Assembly: GCF_036227325.1 (NCBI RefSeq) | Contig: NZ_CP109467.1 | Location: 4,464,001 to 4,528,000, forward strand | Reading direction: 5' to 3' | Source: Streptomyces sp. NBC_01465 | GTDB lineage: Bacteria; Actinomycetota; Actinomycetes; Streptomycetales; Streptomycetaceae | DNA: 64,000 nucleotides | In this document: positions 8,651 to 17,694 of the stretch, one piece after another | Layout: each line of letters begins with the position of its first letter | Position numbering within the stretch: the stretch's first letter is position 1 | Program-made: the position numbers and the translations under genes | The notes under the pieces: generated by a model | What the model was told of the DNA's origin: nothing | The model's database searches: none | The model's input: only the letters and a program-made list of their open reading frames with translations

Positions 8651-8689
8651 TACGCGCGTATAGGACGACTGTGCAATACGCTTGTATAG
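8651..8689 (-). promoter_or_regulatory. Two repeated palindromic sites in the hydrolase promoter
   Basis: TACGCGCGTATAG (8651-8663) and TACGCTTGTATAG (8677-8689) agree at 11 of 13 positions, are 26 bases apart, and each has an internal TAC/GTA dyad. They lie immediately upstream of the hydrolase start. The shape suggests a TetR-like operator pair. No cognate regulator is adjacent, so this is a weak inference. Confidence 0.4.
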
Positions 8690-8698
8690 ATTTGTTGG

Positions 8699-10117
8699 TC
8701 AGGCTGCTTCCTGCGGGGGCGGGGTGGGCGCCCCCGGGATGCTGATGCGGGCTTCCGTGCCGCCGCCCTGTGCAGGGTGCAGGGCGATCACGCCGCCGGA
8801 CTGCTGGATCGTGCGCGCCACGATGGAGAGGCCGAGGCCCGAGCCGGGGAGGGAGCGGGCGGTGGGGGAGCGCCAGAAGCGTTCGAAGACGTGGGGGAGG
8901 TCCTCGGGCGGGATGCCGGGGCCGTGGTCGCGGACCTTCAACTCGCCGTCGGAGAGGGTGACTTCCACGGTTCCTTGGGGCGGGCTGAACTTCACGGCGT
9001 TGTCGAGGACGTTGATGAGGGCGCGCTCCAGGGCGGCCGGTTCGGCGCGTACGTACCAGGGGGCGAGCGACTCGGTGATCGTCAGCTCGGGGCCGCGGAG
9101 GCGGGCGCGCTCCAGGGCGGCGGCGGTGATGTCGTGCAGGGCTACGACCTGGAGGGGGCCGCCGATGGCCGCGTCGGGGCGGGAGAGTTCCTGCAAGTCG
9201 CCGATGAGGGCGGCGAGTTCGGTCATCTGGGCCTTGACGGAGGCCATGAGCGCCTTGCGGTCGGCGGGTGGGATCGCGCGGCCGGTCTCCTCGCTGCGGG
9301 CGAGGAGTTCGATGTTCGTACGGAGGGAGGTGAGCGGGGTGCGGAGCTCGTGGCCGGCGTCGGCGATGAGCTGGGCCTGGCGGTCGCGGGATTCGCCCAG
9401 GGCGGCGGTCATGGAGTTGAAGGAGGTGGAGAGACGGGCGATTTCGTCGTCGCCCTCTACGGGGATCTGGATGGTGAGGTCTTCCGTGCGGGCTACGTGT
9501 TCGACGGCCTGGGTGAGTTCGTCTACGGGGCGCAGCCCGGTGCGGGCTACCCAGAGCCCAGCCAGTCCTGCTCCGAGCACACCGATGCCGCCAACCCCGA
9601 ACAGCACCCAGGCCAAGGTGTTGAGAGGCTTGTCGATCTCGCTCAGCGAGCGGGACAGGGTGTAAGTGACAGTCTGCTGGCCACGCCCCACCGGGGCTTT
9701 GGCGGTGTACACGCGCATGGTGCTGCCATTGTCCGCCTCTGCGTCGTGCAAGGAGTCGTGCGTGACGCCGTTGGCGACGTCAACGTCCGACTGCTGCACC
9801 TTCACTGCCTCGGATCCGGGCCCGACACAGCGCGATCCGTCCTGCTGGACAATCTGGACGTTGAATGCGCCTGGCGGCTGGTTCGCCCCGGTGGTGCTGG
9901 ATTCGGAGGTGCAGTTGAACAGCGTTCCGCTCAGGTAGTTCCCGCTGGGCTGCGAGTTCCGCAGCGAGTTGTCCAGCTGCTGGCTGAGCTGCGCCTTGGT
10001 CAGGAACCAGCACGTTACTGCCACCGCAGCCACGGCAATGGCCACGGCGGTGGCTACCAGCAGCGCCAGTCGGGACCGGATGGGGAGGTTTCGCAGGCGG
10101 CGGAGCAAGCGCTTCAC
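8699..10117 (-). CDS. Membrane sensor histidine kinase (MprB/CseC-like)
   Basis: Senses an envelope signal and phosphorylates the response regulator encoded just upstream. The 472 residues comprise a first transmembrane helix ([23 protein letters not shown] in two halves, residues 17-39), an extracytoplasmic sensor loop with a cysteine-containing NCTSES region, a second transmembrane helix near residues 165-185, a HAMP linker, the H-box [17 protein letters not shown] near residue 254, and an ATPase domain with [10 protein letters not shown] and [18 protein letters not shown]. It overlaps the regulator gene by four bases (ATGA). Together with the protease gene upstream the set resembles mycobacterial MprAB-PepD. 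Confidence 0.92.
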   Translation of the reverse strand: MKRLLRRLRNLPIRSRLALLVATAVAIAVAAVAVTCWFLTKAQLSQQLDNSLRNSQPSGNYLSGTLFNCTSESSTTGANQPPGAFNVQIVQQDGSRCVGPGSEAVKVQQSDVDVANGVTHDSLHDAEADNGSTMRVYTAKAPVGRGQQTVTYTLSRSLSEIDKPLNTLAWVLFGVGGIGVLGAGLAGLWVARTGLRPVDELTQAVEHVARTEDLTIQIPVEGDDEIARLSTSFNSMTAALGESRDRQAQLIADAGHELRTPLTSLRTNIELLARSEETGRAIPPADRKALMASVKAQMTELAALIGDLQELSRPDAAIGGPLQVVALHDITAAALERARLRGPELTITESLAPWYVRAEPAALERALINVLDNAVKFSPPQGTVEVTLSDGELKVRDHGPGIPPEDLPHVFERFWRSPTARSLPGSGLGLSIVARTIQQSGGVIALHPAQGGGTEARISIPGAPTPPPQEAA

Positions 10118-10854
10118 TCCGACCCGCCCGTCGACCGCAGCGCATACCCCACGCCCCGCACCGTGTGCACGAGCCGCGCCTCGCCGCCCGCCTCCGTCTT
10201 CCTCCGCAGGTACATCACGTACACATCAAGCGAGTTGGAGCTCGGCTCGAAGTCGAACCCCCACACCGCCTTCAGGATCTGCTCCCGCGTCAGCACCTGC
10301 CTCGGGTGCGCAAGGAACATCTCAAGCAGCGTGAACTCCGTGCGCGTCAGGTCGACTTTGCGCTCGCCCCGCAGCACCTCCCGCGTCGACAGGTCCATCC
10401 GCAGATCCGCGAAGGCCAGCACATTGTCGTCCGGGGCTTCCGCGCCGGCCGCGTTCGCCGCGTACGACGACCTCCGCAGCAGCGCCCGCACCCGCGCGAA
10501 CAACTCATCGAGCTCGAAGGGCTTGACCAGGTAATCGTCGGCCCCCGCATCCAGCCCCGTCACCCGGTCGCCCACCGTGTCCCGCGCCGTCAGCATCAGG
10601 ATCGGTGTCGTCGAGCCGGACGCGCGCAGCCGCCGGGCCGCCGTCATGCCGTCCATCCTGGGCATCTGGATGTCCAGGATGACCAGATCGGGGCTGTACG
10701 CCTCCGCCTTGGTCAGCGCGTCCAGGCCGTCGACCGCGACCTCCGTCGCGTAGCCCTCGAAGGCGAGGCTGCGCTGCAGGGCCTCGCGTACTGCGGGCTC
10801 GTCGTCGACGATGAGGATGCGCTGCGGCTCGCGGCCGTCTTCGGCGGGGCTCAT
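10114..10854 (-). CDS. OmpR family response regulator (MprA-like)
   Basis: A transcription factor of 246 residues. The receiver domain has ILIVDDEP, the phospho-acceptor aspartate in [13 protein letters not shown] and the conserved lysine in DDYLVKPFE. The C-terminal OmpR-type winged helix has [21 protein letters not shown] and [10 protein letters not shown]. It is followed by the sensor kinase gene with a 4-base overlap and preceded by a small orphan gene and a serine protease gene on the same strand. Three TGAG/CTCA repeats at exactly 11-base period upstream of the protease gene are the probable binding site, which would make this an autoregulated envelope-stress operon. Confidence 0.93.
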   Translation of the reverse strand: MSPAEDGREPQRILIVDDEPAVREALQRSLAFEGYATEVAVDGLDALTKAEAYSPDLVILDIQMPRMDGMTAARRLRASGSTTPILMLTARDTVGDRVTGLDAGADDYLVKPFELDELFARVRALLRRSSYAANAAGAEAPDDNVLAFADLRMDLSTREVLRGERKVDLTRTEFTLLEMFLAHPRQVLTREQILKAVWGFDFEPSSNSLDVYVMYLRRKTEAGGEARLVHTVRGVGYALRSTGGSE

Positions 10855-10896
10855 GGGTCCTGGTCCTCGGGGTGGGAGAGGTGGTCGGGGCTGGTC

Positions 10897-11172
10897 TCAG
10901 CCTCGCACGGCGCGCGCACGCATGGCGGTCCGGCGCGTGTGGCGGGCGGCGGCCGTGGTGGAGGCGGCCAGTTCGGGGGCCCGTACGGACGGCGCGTGCA
11001 GCGAGGCTGAGACCGCGAGCGCCAGGCCCAGGTCGGCCGGGCCCGCCGCCACCGTCGATGCGTGCTCGGCGCGGCGCACCCGGGTGCGGTGTTCGGTGGC
11101 GTCCGCGCCCCAGGTGACCATCGCGGCCAGGGTGTGGCGGGCACGGTTGAGCTGAGTGGTGAGGCTGGTCAT
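10897..11172 (-). CDS. Small uncharacterised protein between protease and regulator genes
   Basis: 91 residues, rich in Ala, Arg and Thr; I do not recognise a family. The N-terminal half (LTTQLNRARHTLAAMVTWGADATEHR) looks helical and amphipathic, and the rest is low-complexity (SASLHAPSVRAPELAASTTA). There is no signal peptide or clear membrane helix. The ATG at 11172 has an AAGGAG ribosome site and lies 9 bases after the protease stop, so it belongs to the protease/two-component operon. A role in signalling or protease control is possible from position alone. Confidence 0.75.
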   Translation of the reverse strand: MTSLTTQLNRARHTLAAMVTWGADATEHRTRVRRAEHASTVAAGPADLGLALAVSASLHAPSVRAPELAASTTAAARHTRRTAMRARAVRG

Positions 11173-11181
11173 GACGACTCC

Positions 11182-12318
11182 TTAGTTGCTGTCCGCGCCG
11201 CCTGCCCGCAGCGTGTCCAGGTCGGCCTTGACCGTGTTGATCGGGATCGCGAAGCCGAGGCCGACGCTGCCCGCGCTGGAGCTGGAGGTGGAGCTGTCCG
11301 AACTGGCCGAGTACATCGCCGAGTTGATGCCGATGATCTGGCCGTCCATGTTGATCAGGGCGCCACCGGAGTTGCCCGGGTTGAGCGACGCGTCCGTCTG
11401 GATCGCCTTGTACGTCGTCGTGGAGCCGCCGGTGGACCCGTTGAAGTCCTGGCCGCCGTACGAGAACGGCCACTGGCCGCTGTTCCCGCCGCTGCCGTCG
11501 CCCTGCGACTGGCTGCCTTCGTCCGTCGAGACCGTCACATCGCGGTTGAGCGCGGAGACGATGCCCGTGGTGACGGTCCCGCTCAGCCCCTCGGGCGAGC
11601 CGATCGCCACGACCTGGTCGCCGACCGCGATCTTGCTGGAGTCGCCGAGCGAAGCCGCCTTGAGGCCGCTCGCGTTCTGGAGCTTGATGAGCGCCAGGTC
11701 CTTCTTGGCGTCCGTGCCCACGACATCGGCGGTGTACGTCTTGCCGTCGTTCATCGTGACCTTGATCGACGAGGCCCCGGCGACGACGTGGTTGTTGGTG
11801 ACGATCTCGCCGTCGCTGGTGATGACCACACCCGAGCCGGTGGACGAACCCGACGTCGAGGTCGCGCTGATCTCCACGATGCTGGGGGAGACCGCCGAGG
11901 CGACGCCCGCGACCGTGCCGTTGCTGCTGGAGGAGACCGTGGTGCCGTTGACCGTGGTCGAGGAGCTGGAGGAACCGTTGGTGAGGTTCTCGGCGATGGC
12001 CGCCGTACCGCCTCCGACGACCGCCGCGATGACCGCGACCGCGGCGAGCAGCGCGATGGGCTTCTTGGCGCGCTTGGGCTTCTCGGCGGGGGGTTCGACC
12101 GCCATCGGGGCCGGCCACGACTCGCCGACGATGACCGCGGCGGGCGGCTCGGCGGGCGGCGGCGGGTAGCCGCCGGCGGCCTGGGTCTGCGGGGCCTGCG
12201 CGGCCTGGGGAAGGGGGGCGGTGTACGCGTCCGCCGCGTACGCATCCTGGTGGAAGTCGTCCTTGGCGCGCTGCCAGGAGTCGTCGGCGTAAGGCTGCTG
12301 CTCGCGGTTGTCGGTCAT
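11182..12318 (-). CDS. Membrane-anchored trypsin-like (HtrA/S1C) serine protease lacking a PDZ domain
   Basis: An envelope quality-control protease of 378 residues. A Pro/Ala/Tyr-rich cytoplasmic segment (residues 1-80) precedes one transmembrane helix (ALLAAVAVIAAVVGG) and an extracytoplasmic S1C domain. The catalytic triad is visible as NNHVVAG (His near 173), DLALIKL (Asp near 205) and PGNSGGAL (Ser near 315). The protein ends shortly after the protease fold, at TLRAGGADSN, so the C-terminal PDZ domain found in HtrA and mycobacterial PepD is absent. The start at 12318 (MTDNREQQ) is favoured over a GTG 18 bases upstream, although neither has a strong ribosome site. It heads the operon that encodes the two-component system. 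Confidence 0.9.
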   Translation of the reverse strand: MTDNREQQPYADDSWQRAKDDFHQDAYAADAYTAPLPQAAQAPQTQAAGGYPPPPAEPPAAVIVGESWPAPMAVEPPAEKPKRAKKPIALLAAVAVIAAVVGGGTAAIAENLTNGSSSSSTTVNGTTVSSSSNGTVAGVASAVSPSIVEISATSTSGSSTGSGVVITSDGEIVTNNHVVAGASSIKVTMNDGKTYTADVVGTDAKKDLALIKLQNASGLKAASLGDSSKIAVGDQVVAIGSPEGLSGTVTTGIVSALNRDVTVSTDEGSQSQGDGSGGNSGQWPFSYGGQDFNGSTGGSTTTYKAIQTDASLNPGNSGGALINMDGQIIGINSAMYSASSDSSTSSSSAGSVGLGFAIPINTVKADLDTLRAGGADSN

Positions 12319-12342
12319 GGATATGAGCTTGGACACCCACCA

Positions 12343-12368
12343 TGAGAGATTCCTGAGTGCCCGCTGAG
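12343..12368 (-). promoter_or_regulatory. Three CTCA repeats at 11-base spacing upstream of the protease gene
   Basis: TGAG (CTCA on the coding strand) occurs at 12343, 12354 and 12365, one helical turn apart. The first two copies read by RNA polymerase are extended to CTCAG. OmpR-family regulators bind direct repeats with this period, and such a regulator is encoded three genes downstream. The repeats end 25 bases before the protease start codon. Confidence 0.55.
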
Positions 12369-12442
12369 AAGCCCGACAGAACCCCGTATGCCCGATATAA
12401 AGCCCGGGCCGCCCGGAGTTGAAGGGGTTGCCCCCGGGAGAT

Positions 12443-13465
12443 TCAGCCGCAGCCGCAGGAACGGCGGATCACCAGTGCCGAGGGGAACTGCTTCAGCCGC
12501 TCCCGACGCGACCCGGCCACCCTCAGTGCATCGTCCAGTACGAGATCCACCGCGGCCCGCGCCATCGCCGGCCGGTCCGAGGACACCGTTGTCAGCGGCG
12601 GGTCCGTCAGCGCCGCTTCCTTCACGTCGTCGAAGCCGGCCACCGCCAGCTCGCCGGGCACGTCGATGCGCAGCTCGCGCGCGGCCCGCAGCAGGCCGAT
12701 CGCCTGGTCGTCCGTGGAGCAGAAGATCGCCGGGGGCCGGTCCGGGCCCGCCAGGAGCTCCAGGCTCACCTTGTACGCGTCGTAGCGGTTGTACGGGGCT
12801 TCGAAGAGCCGGCCCTCCGTCGTACGGCCCGACTCCTGCATCGCCCGGCGCCAGCCCTCGACGTGGTCGGCGACCGGGTCGCCGACGGACGGGGTGTTCT
12901 CGATGCCGCCGAGGCACGCCACGTACTCATGGCCGTGTTCGAGCAGGTGGCGGGTGGCGAGCTGGGCGCCGCCGATGTCGTCCGTGACGACCGCGACGTC
13001 GTCGATCGCCTCGGGGCGCTCGTGCAGCAGCACGACCCGCGCGTCCCACGCCTCGATCTCCGAGGCGGCGCGCTCGCTCATGCCCATGGAGACCAGGATC
13101 AGCCCGGAGACCCGCATCCCGAGGAAGGCACGGAGGTAGTGGACCTCGCGCTCGTCCCGGTAGTCCGAGTTGCCGACGAGGACCATTTTTCCGCGCTCGG
13201 CGGCGGCCTGTTCGACGGCGTGCGTCATCTCCGCGAAGAACGGCTGCCGCGCGTCCGGCACGATCATGCCTATGAGGTCGGTCCGCCGCGAGGCCATGGC
13301 CTGGGCGACCCGGTCGGGCCGGTACCCGAGCTCCTTGATCGCTGCGAGTACCCGCTCGCGCGTGGCCGGGGCGACCGGCCTCGGTCCGTTGTTGATGACA
13401 TAGCTGACGACGGCGGTGGAAGTACCCGCCAGTCGCGCCACATCGTCCCGCGTCACCTTGGCCAC
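12443..13465 (-). CDS. LacI family transcriptional regulator
   Basis: A DNA-binding repressor of 340 residues. The N-terminal LacI helix-turn-helix is [20 protein letters not shown], with the hinge motif [13 protein letters not shown] near residue 55. A periplasmic-binding-protein-like effector domain follows ([17 protein letters not shown], then [14 protein letters not shown] and [12 protein letters not shown]). The C-terminus ends RRSCGCG, the cysteine tail usual in streptomycete LacI proteins. It lies 24 bases downstream of glnR on the same strand and may be co-transcribed with it. No sugar-use genes are adjacent, so the effector and targets are unknown. Confidence 0.93.
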   Translation of the reverse strand: MAKVTRDDVARLAGTSTAVVSYVINNGPRPVAPATRERVLAAIKELGYRPDRVAQAMASRRTDLIGMIVPDARQPFFAEMTHAVEQAAAERGKMVLVGNSDYRDEREVHYLRAFLGMRVSGLILVSMGMSERAASEIEAWDARVVLLHERPEAIDDVAVVTDDIGGAQLATRHLLEHGHEYVACLGGIENTPSVGDPVADHVEGWRRAMQESGRTTEGRLFEAPYNRYDAYKVSLELLAGPDRPPAIFCSTDDQAIGLLRAARELRIDVPGELAVAGFDDVKEAALTDPPLTTVSSDRPAMARAAVDLVLDDALRVAGSRRERLKQFPSALVIRRSCGCG

Positions 13466-13489
13466 GCGCGGCAGTCTACGCGGATGGAA

Positions 13490-14293
13490 TTACCTTTTGG
13501 CAGGTCGTACGGAAGGTTCCTGTGGGACCTCTGTGGCCGCTGCCGGCAACGGGGCGTGCTCCTCCGTACGGGGCGCGGGCGCGGCCGCCTTCGCCTTGGC
13601 CTCGTCCGCCGCCCGCTCGACCTTCTCGGGCGCCACGAAGCGGTAGCCGACGTTGCGCACCGTGCCGATCAGCGACTCGTGCTCGGGGCCGAGCTTGGCG
13701 CGCAGCCGCCGTACGTGGACGTCGACCGTCCGCGTACCGCCGAAGTAGTCGTAGCCCCAGACCTCCTGGAGCAGCTGGGCGCGGGTGAAGACCCGGCCCG
13801 GGTGCTGCGCCAGGTACTTGAGCAGCTCGAACTCCTTGAAGGTCAGGTCCAGGACCCGGCCCTTGAGCTTCGCGCTGTACGTCGCCTCGTCGACCGAGAG
13901 GTCGCCGTTGCGGATCTCCATCGGGGAGTCGTCCGAGGTGATCTGCTGCCGGCCGGTCGCGAGCCGCAGCCGCGCCTCGACCTCGGCAGGCCCTGCGGTG
14001 TCCAGCAGGACGTCGTCGATGCCCCAGTCGGCGGTGACGGCCGCGAGGCCGCCCTCGGTGACGACGAGGATCAGCGGGCAGCCGGGGCCCGTGGAGCGGA
14101 GCAGCTGACAGAGGCTGCGGACCTGCGGGAGGTCGCGGCGGCCGTCGATCAGGATGACGTCGGCACCTGGGGTGTCGACGAGAGCGGGGCCTTCGGCGGG
14201 GGCCACCCGCACGCTGTGCAGCAGAAGGCCGAGGGCGGGAAGCACCTCCGTCGACGGCTGGAGGGCATTGGTCAGGAGCAGCAGAGAACTCAT
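13490..14293 (-). CDS. glnR: GlnR, global nitrogen regulator (atypical OmpR-type response regulator)
   Basis: Controls nitrogen-assimilation genes such as glutamine synthetase and ammonium transport. The 267 residues match streptomycete GlnR almost residue for residue at the N-terminus ([20 protein letters not shown]). The receiver keeps Asp50 in VILIDGRRD but lacks the acidic pair that normally binds magnesium near the N-terminus, as expected for an orphan regulator that works as a constitutive dimer. The C-terminal winged helix has [20 protein letters not shown] and [13 protein letters not shown]. The ATG at 14293 is supported by homology; the frame extends 73 codons further through an intergenic hairpin region. 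A Pro/Ala-rich tail follows the DNA-binding domain. Confidence 0.95.
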   Translation of the reverse strand: MSSLLLLTNALQPSTEVLPALGLLLHSVRVAPAEGPALVDTPGADVILIDGRRDLPQVRSLCQLLRSTGPGCPLILVVTEGGLAAVTADWGIDDVLLDTAGPAEVEARLRLATGRQQITSDDSPMEIRNGDLSVDEATYSAKLKGRVLDLTFKEFELLKYLAQHPGRVFTRAQLLQEVWGYDYFGGTRTVDVHVRRLRAKLGPEHESLIGTVRNVGYRFVAPEKVERAADEAKAKAAAPAPRTEEHAPLPAAATEVPQEPSVRPAKR

Positions 14294-14379
14294 CGCGCTC
14301 CCCCTGCCGGGGTCGTCGTCTTCGGTTCGTGCACGGTTCGCTCGCCCATTACGTCGGTTCCTCCTCGGTCCCTGCGAGG

Positions 14380-14491
14380 ACGTACGGCTTCGTACGTATA
14401 CGGCTCTCGCGCCCTGAGAGCTTTTGTTCACCTGCTCGTAACAACGAGCAGGAAACACAAAAGGACCCGGGGGCTTCGCTGCCCAGGTCCT
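14380..14491 (+). promoter_or_regulatory. Three consecutive hairpins between glnR and the divergent hydrolase gene
   Basis: Hairpin 1 (14380-14397) is ACGTACG/CGTACGT with loop GCTT. Hairpin 2 (14431-14452) is CCTGCTCGT/ACGAGCAGG with loop AACA. Hairpin 3 (about 14463-14491) pairs AGGACC with GGTCCT and an inner GC-rich stem around TTCG, ending TCTT just before the ribosome site of the hydrolase gene. The last one looks like an intrinsic terminator or attenuator in that gene's leader. It could also be the 3' end of a small RNA. Confidence 0.5.
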
Positions 14492-14512
14492 CTTGCAAGG
14501 AGAATAGCCCAC

Positions 14513-15319
14513 ATGAGTTCGGTGGCAGAGGGCCCGTTGAGCAGTGAATTTGTTTCCTTGATCACGCCAGGGGTCCGGCGGGCGACGCTACTGACCGAGG
14601 ACGGCGTCCGTATCGAGGCGGTGTACGAGCCGTGTACGGCAGACGTCACGGACACCGTGATCGTCGTCGCGCACGGCTTCACGGGGTCGGTCGAGCGGCC
14701 CGCCCTGCGCCGGGCCGCGGAGGTGTTCGCGCAGTACGCGGCCGTGATCACGTTCTCCTTCCGCGGGCACGGGGGCTCGGGCGGGCGCTCCACCGTCGGG
14801 GACCGCGAGGTGCTCGATCTGGCGGCCGCGGTGCGGTGGGCGAAGTCGCTCGGGTACGGGCGCGTGGTGACCGTGGGATTTTCCATGGGCGGCTCCGTCG
14901 TACTCCGGCACGCGGCGCTGCACGGGGGGCGCACGGAGGCACAGATCGACGCCGTGGCCTCCGTGAGCGCCCCCGCCCGCTGGTACTACCGCGGCACGGC
15001 ACCCATGCGGCGCGTGCACTGGCTGGTGATGCGGCCGCTGGGGCGGCTGGTGGGGCGGTTCGGGTTCCGTACGCGGATCCACCCGGAGGACTGGGACCCG
15101 GTGCCGCTGTCGCCGGTCGAGTCGGTCCCGCTGATCGCGCCGACGCCGCTGCTGATCGTGCACGGGGACCGCGACGCGTACTTCCCGCTGGACCATCCGC
15201 GGATGCTGGCGGGGGCCGGGCCCGCGGAGTTGTGGGTCGAGGCGGGCATGGGGCACGCGGAGAACGCCGCCGACGAGGCGCTGCTGCGGCGCATCGCGGG
15301 CTGGCTCGTACGGCAGTAG
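14513..15319 (+). CDS. Alpha/beta hydrolase (serine aminopeptidase/lysophospholipase-like)
   Basis: A cytoplasmic hydrolase of 268 residues with unknown substrate. The segment [11 protein letters not shown] (near residue 48) supplies the oxyanion region, the nucleophile elbow is [10 protein letters not shown] near residue 123, and the acid and histidine lie in [13 protein letters not shown] and [11 protein letters not shown]. The ATG at 14513 has a CAAGGAG ribosome site; the frame runs far upstream without a stop but without coding character. It is divergent from glnR, and its leader contains a terminator-like hairpin, so expression may be attenuated. It is followed closely by the MoaD-like gene. 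Confidence 0.88.
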   Translation: MSSVAEGPLSSEFVSLITPGVRRATLLTEDGVRIEAVYEPCTADVTDTVIVVAHGFTGSVERPALRRAAEVFAQYAAVITFSFRGHGGSGGRSTVGDREVLDLAAAVRWAKSLGYGRVVTVGFSMGGSVVLRHAALHGGRTEAQIDAVASVSAPARWYYRGTAPMRRVHWLVMRPLGRLVGRFGFRTRIHPEDWDPVPLSPVESVPLIAPTPLLIVHGDRDAYFPLDHPRMLAGAGPAELWVEAGMGHAENAADEALLRRIAGWLVRQ

Positions 15320-15370
15320 CGGCACGGCATCATGGGGGGCGGCGCGACGCCGGACGAAGAAGGAGTACCT

Positions 15371-15628
15371 ATGGCAGCGGGGACCATCCGCTACTGGGCC
15401 GCGGCGAAGGCGGCGGCAGGGGTTGCCGAGGAGCCGTACGCCGCGGGGACCCTCGCCGAGGCGCTCGACGCGGTACGCGAGCGCCACTCGGGTGGCGAGC
15501 TCGGCCGCGTACTGCTGCGGTGTTCGTTTCTCGTCGACGGAGATCCCGTCGGAAAGCGCGGGCATGAGACGGTACGGCTTGCCGAGGGCGGCACGGTCGA
15601 GGTGCTCCCGCCGTTCGCAGGAGGGTGA
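15371..15628 (+). CDS. MoaD/ThiS family sulfur-carrier protein
   Basis: A small ubiquitin-like sulfur carrier of 85 residues ending in the required Gly-Gly (VEVLPPFAGG), which is adenylated and thiocarboxylated by a MoeB/ThiF-type enzyme. The core shows IRYWAAAKAAAG at the start and LRCSFLVDGDPVGKR in the middle. The ATG at 15371 has AAGGAG eight bases upstream; an upstream in-frame GTG/ATG would add 13 residues without a ribosome site. No molybdopterin genes are adjacent. The sulfurtransferase operon lies 2.3 kb downstream on the same strand, which could supply sulfur. The acceptor pathway is not evident. Confidence 0.88.
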   Translation: MAAGTIRYWAAAKAAAGVAEEPYAAGTLAEALDAVRERHSGGELGRVLLRCSFLVDGDPVGKRGHETVRLAEGGTVEVLPPFAGG

Positions 15629-15637
15629 CCACCGCAC

Positions 15638-16783
15638 ATGAGTGACCAGTACCAGCAGTACCCGTACGGGCAGCAGCCCCAGCCCCAGGAGCCGTACACG
15701 CAGACCTGGGACGGCCAGACCTGGGACACCCAGTACCAGCCGCAGACGGACGCCCAGCAGCAGCAGCCTCAGGCACAGGCCGGCTGGGACCAGCCGCAGC
15801 AGACGGGCTGGGACCAGCAGCCGCAGCAGGGCGGCTGGGAGCAGCAGTACGCGCAGCAGCCGCAGGCCGATCTGGACACCGCCTATCTGCCGCCGCAGTC
15901 CTACCCGCTGCCCCCGGAGGCCCCCGCGCCCGTCCAGGCGCAGGCCCAGGCCCAGGCTCCGTACGAGCCGCCGCCCGGCCCCGCGCCCTCCTACAGCGCC
16001 CCCACCACCACCGGCAACCAGCGCATCACCGACGCCCAGCGCGCCCGTGCCGAAGGGCGTTCGCCGATCATCGCGCCGGGCATGCAGCCCGCCGGGATCA
16101 CCGCCGTGCTCGCGGTGCTGATCGCCGCCGCCGCAGCGGTCGGGCGGCCCGCCGTCGTCGTGCCGCTGCTCGCGCTGCAGGCGCTCACCGCCGCCGGCTG
16201 GTTCCGGCTCAACGGGATGTGGCCCGCCCGCCAGGGCATCGCGCTCGCCTTCGCGGGCGGCATCGTCGCCGACATCGCGCTCTTCGCGGCCGGGGCCGAG
16301 AACGGGCCCGCCGCGATCATCGGGACCCTCGGCGTCTGGGTGCTGCTCACCGTCGTGATCCAGCTGCGCAGCCACGCGGGCGCCGACGAGCGCATGCAGG
16401 GGCTGATGGCGACCGTGGCCTCGTCCGCGCTCGCGATCCTCGCGGCCGGGTTCCTCGCCGCTCCCACCGACGCCGTGACGCTCGGCGCGATCGCCGTCGC
16501 GGTCGCCGCCGTCGCGCGTGCGCTGCCGCTGCCGGGCATCGCCTCCGTCGTCGTGGCGCTGCTCGCCGCCACGGGTGCGGGGATCGCCGCCGGCGGGATG
16601 ACCGACATCGGTTCGTCCGGTGCGCTGCTCGGATTCGCCGCCGGGGGCTGCGCGTTGATCGGGCTGCGCGTCGCCTCGTACGACTACCCGTCCCGGTTCG
16701 TCCACATGACGGCCGGAGTGGCCCTGCCGCTCACGGCGGCCGCGCCTGCGATCTATCTCATCGGCCGGGTTGTCGGCGGATAG
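15638..16783 (+). CDS. Multi-pass membrane protein with Gln/Pro/Tyr-rich cytoplasmic N-terminus
   Basis: 381 residues with no recognised enzymatic domain. Residues 1-130 are low-complexity, with many YQQYPYGQQPQ- and GWDQQPQ-type repeats, and are likely disordered and cytoplasmic. Residues about 150-380 contain at least six hydrophobic helices (for example ITAVLAVLIAAAAAVG, GIVADIALFAAG and TLGVWVLLTVVI). The family is conserved in Streptomyces next to glnR-region genes, but its function is unknown to me. It starts 9 bases after the MoaD-like gene and is followed 18 bases later by the DUF2993 gene, so the three genes probably form one operon. Confidence 0.85.
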   Translation: MSDQYQQYPYGQQPQPQEPYTQTWDGQTWDTQYQPQTDAQQQQPQAQAGWDQPQQTGWDQQPQQGGWEQQYAQQPQADLDTAYLPPQSYPLPPEAPAPVQAQAQAQAPYEPPPGPAPSYSAPTTTGNQRITDAQRARAEGRSPIIAPGMQPAGITAVLAVLIAAAAAVGRPAVVVPLLALQALTAAGWFRLNGMWPARQGIALAFAGGIVADIALFAAGAENGPAAIIGTLGVWVLLTVVIQLRSHAGADERMQGLMATVASSALAILAAGFLAAPTDAVTLGAIAVAVAAVARALPLPGIASVVVALLAATGAGIAAGGMTDIGSSGALLGFAAGGCALIGLRVASYDYPSRFVHMTAGVALPLTAAAPAIYLIGRVVGG

Positions 16784-16801
16784 CGCCGTTAGGGTCTGCC
16801 C

Positions 16802-17530
16802 ATGCGCGGACTGCGAATATTCCTCATCATCGTGGTGGTCCTCGGCGGCATCTTCGTCGCCGTGGACCGCATCGCGGTGAACGTCGCCGAGAACAAGGCG
16901 GCCGACAAGATCCAGTCGAGCCAGGGGCTGAACTCCACCCCCGACGTCTCGATCAAGGGCTTCCCGTTCCTGACCCAGGTGCTCGCCTCCGAGCTCGACG
17001 AGGTCGACGTGAAGCTCACCGGGATCACCGCCTCGGCCGAGGGCCGCTCGATCGAGCTTGCCGAGGTCAGGGCCGAGCTGAAGAACGTGAAGATCGACAG
17101 CAGCTTCTCCTCCGCGGTCGCCGAGAGCGCCGCCGGTTCGGCGCGGATCTCGTACGCGGAACTCACCAAGTCGGCGCCCAAGGGCGCGACCGTGAGCTAC
17201 GCGGGTGCCGAGCGGGCCGCCAAGGGCCAGGTGAAGGTGACGGGCAGCATCGCCGAACTGCTGGAGGGTGCCGGGGTCTCCGTCCCCGAGTCCCTCAAGG
17301 CGCTGCCCCCGCTCAGCACGTACAGCACGGTGTCGCTCGTCGGGGGCGACCACGTGAAACTGCACGCGGACTCCCTCCCGCCGCTGGTGGAGGGCCGGCT
17401 GCGCAAGGTCGTCGACTACGACCTGAAGATCTCCGGACTGCCCGGCGGCCTCCATCTCGACAAGACGGTGGCCGTCGAGGACGGCGTCGAGTTCTCCGGC
17501 ACGGCGAAGGACCTCTCGCTCGCCGGATAG
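16802..17530 (+). CDS. LmeA-like phospholipid-binding protein (DUF2993)
   Basis: A predicted extracytoplasmic, membrane-tethered protein of 242 residues. An N-terminal helix (IFLIIVVVLGGIFVAVD, residues 6-22) acts as signal anchor. The rest is the DUF2993 fold, seen in KIQSSQGLNSTPDVSIKGFP, FLTQVLASELDEVDVKLTG and repeated beta-strand segments. In mycobacteria LmeA binds phosphatidylinositides and supports lipomannan elongation; the streptomycete role is not established. It is the last gene of the 15371-17530 run and is followed by a strong terminator. Confidence 0.88.
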   Translation: MRGLRIFLIIVVVLGGIFVAVDRIAVNVAENKAADKIQSSQGLNSTPDVSIKGFPFLTQVLASELDEVDVKLTGITASAEGRSIELAEVRAELKNVKIDSSFSSAVAESAAGSARISYAELTKSAPKGATVSYAGAERAAKGQVKVTGSIAELLEGAGVSVPESLKALPPLSTYSTVSLVGGDHVKLHADSLPPLVEGRLRKVVDYDLKISGLPGGLHLDKTVAVEDGVEFSGTAKDLSLAG

Positions 17531-17582
17531 TGAGACGAAGGTGTCCGGTCCGCAGATGGCGGGCAGGGTCAGGGCAGTGACG

Positions 17583-17610
17583 AAGGGGTCCGGCAGGCGC
17601 CGGACCCCTT
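17583..17610 (+). terminator. Intrinsic-type terminator after the DUF2993 gene
   Basis: A perfect 12-base stem, AAGGGGTCCGGC and GCCGGACCCCTT, with the 4-base loop AGGC. It lies 52 bases after the DUF2993 stop and upstream of the sulfur operon leader, and so separates the two transcription units. Confidence 0.75.
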
Positions 17611-17694
17611 TCGCGTCCCACTATGCGGACGATCGCGTCTCGATATCTGACACACCGGTGACATGTCCGCCCGTACATCCCTACGATCGGTGGC

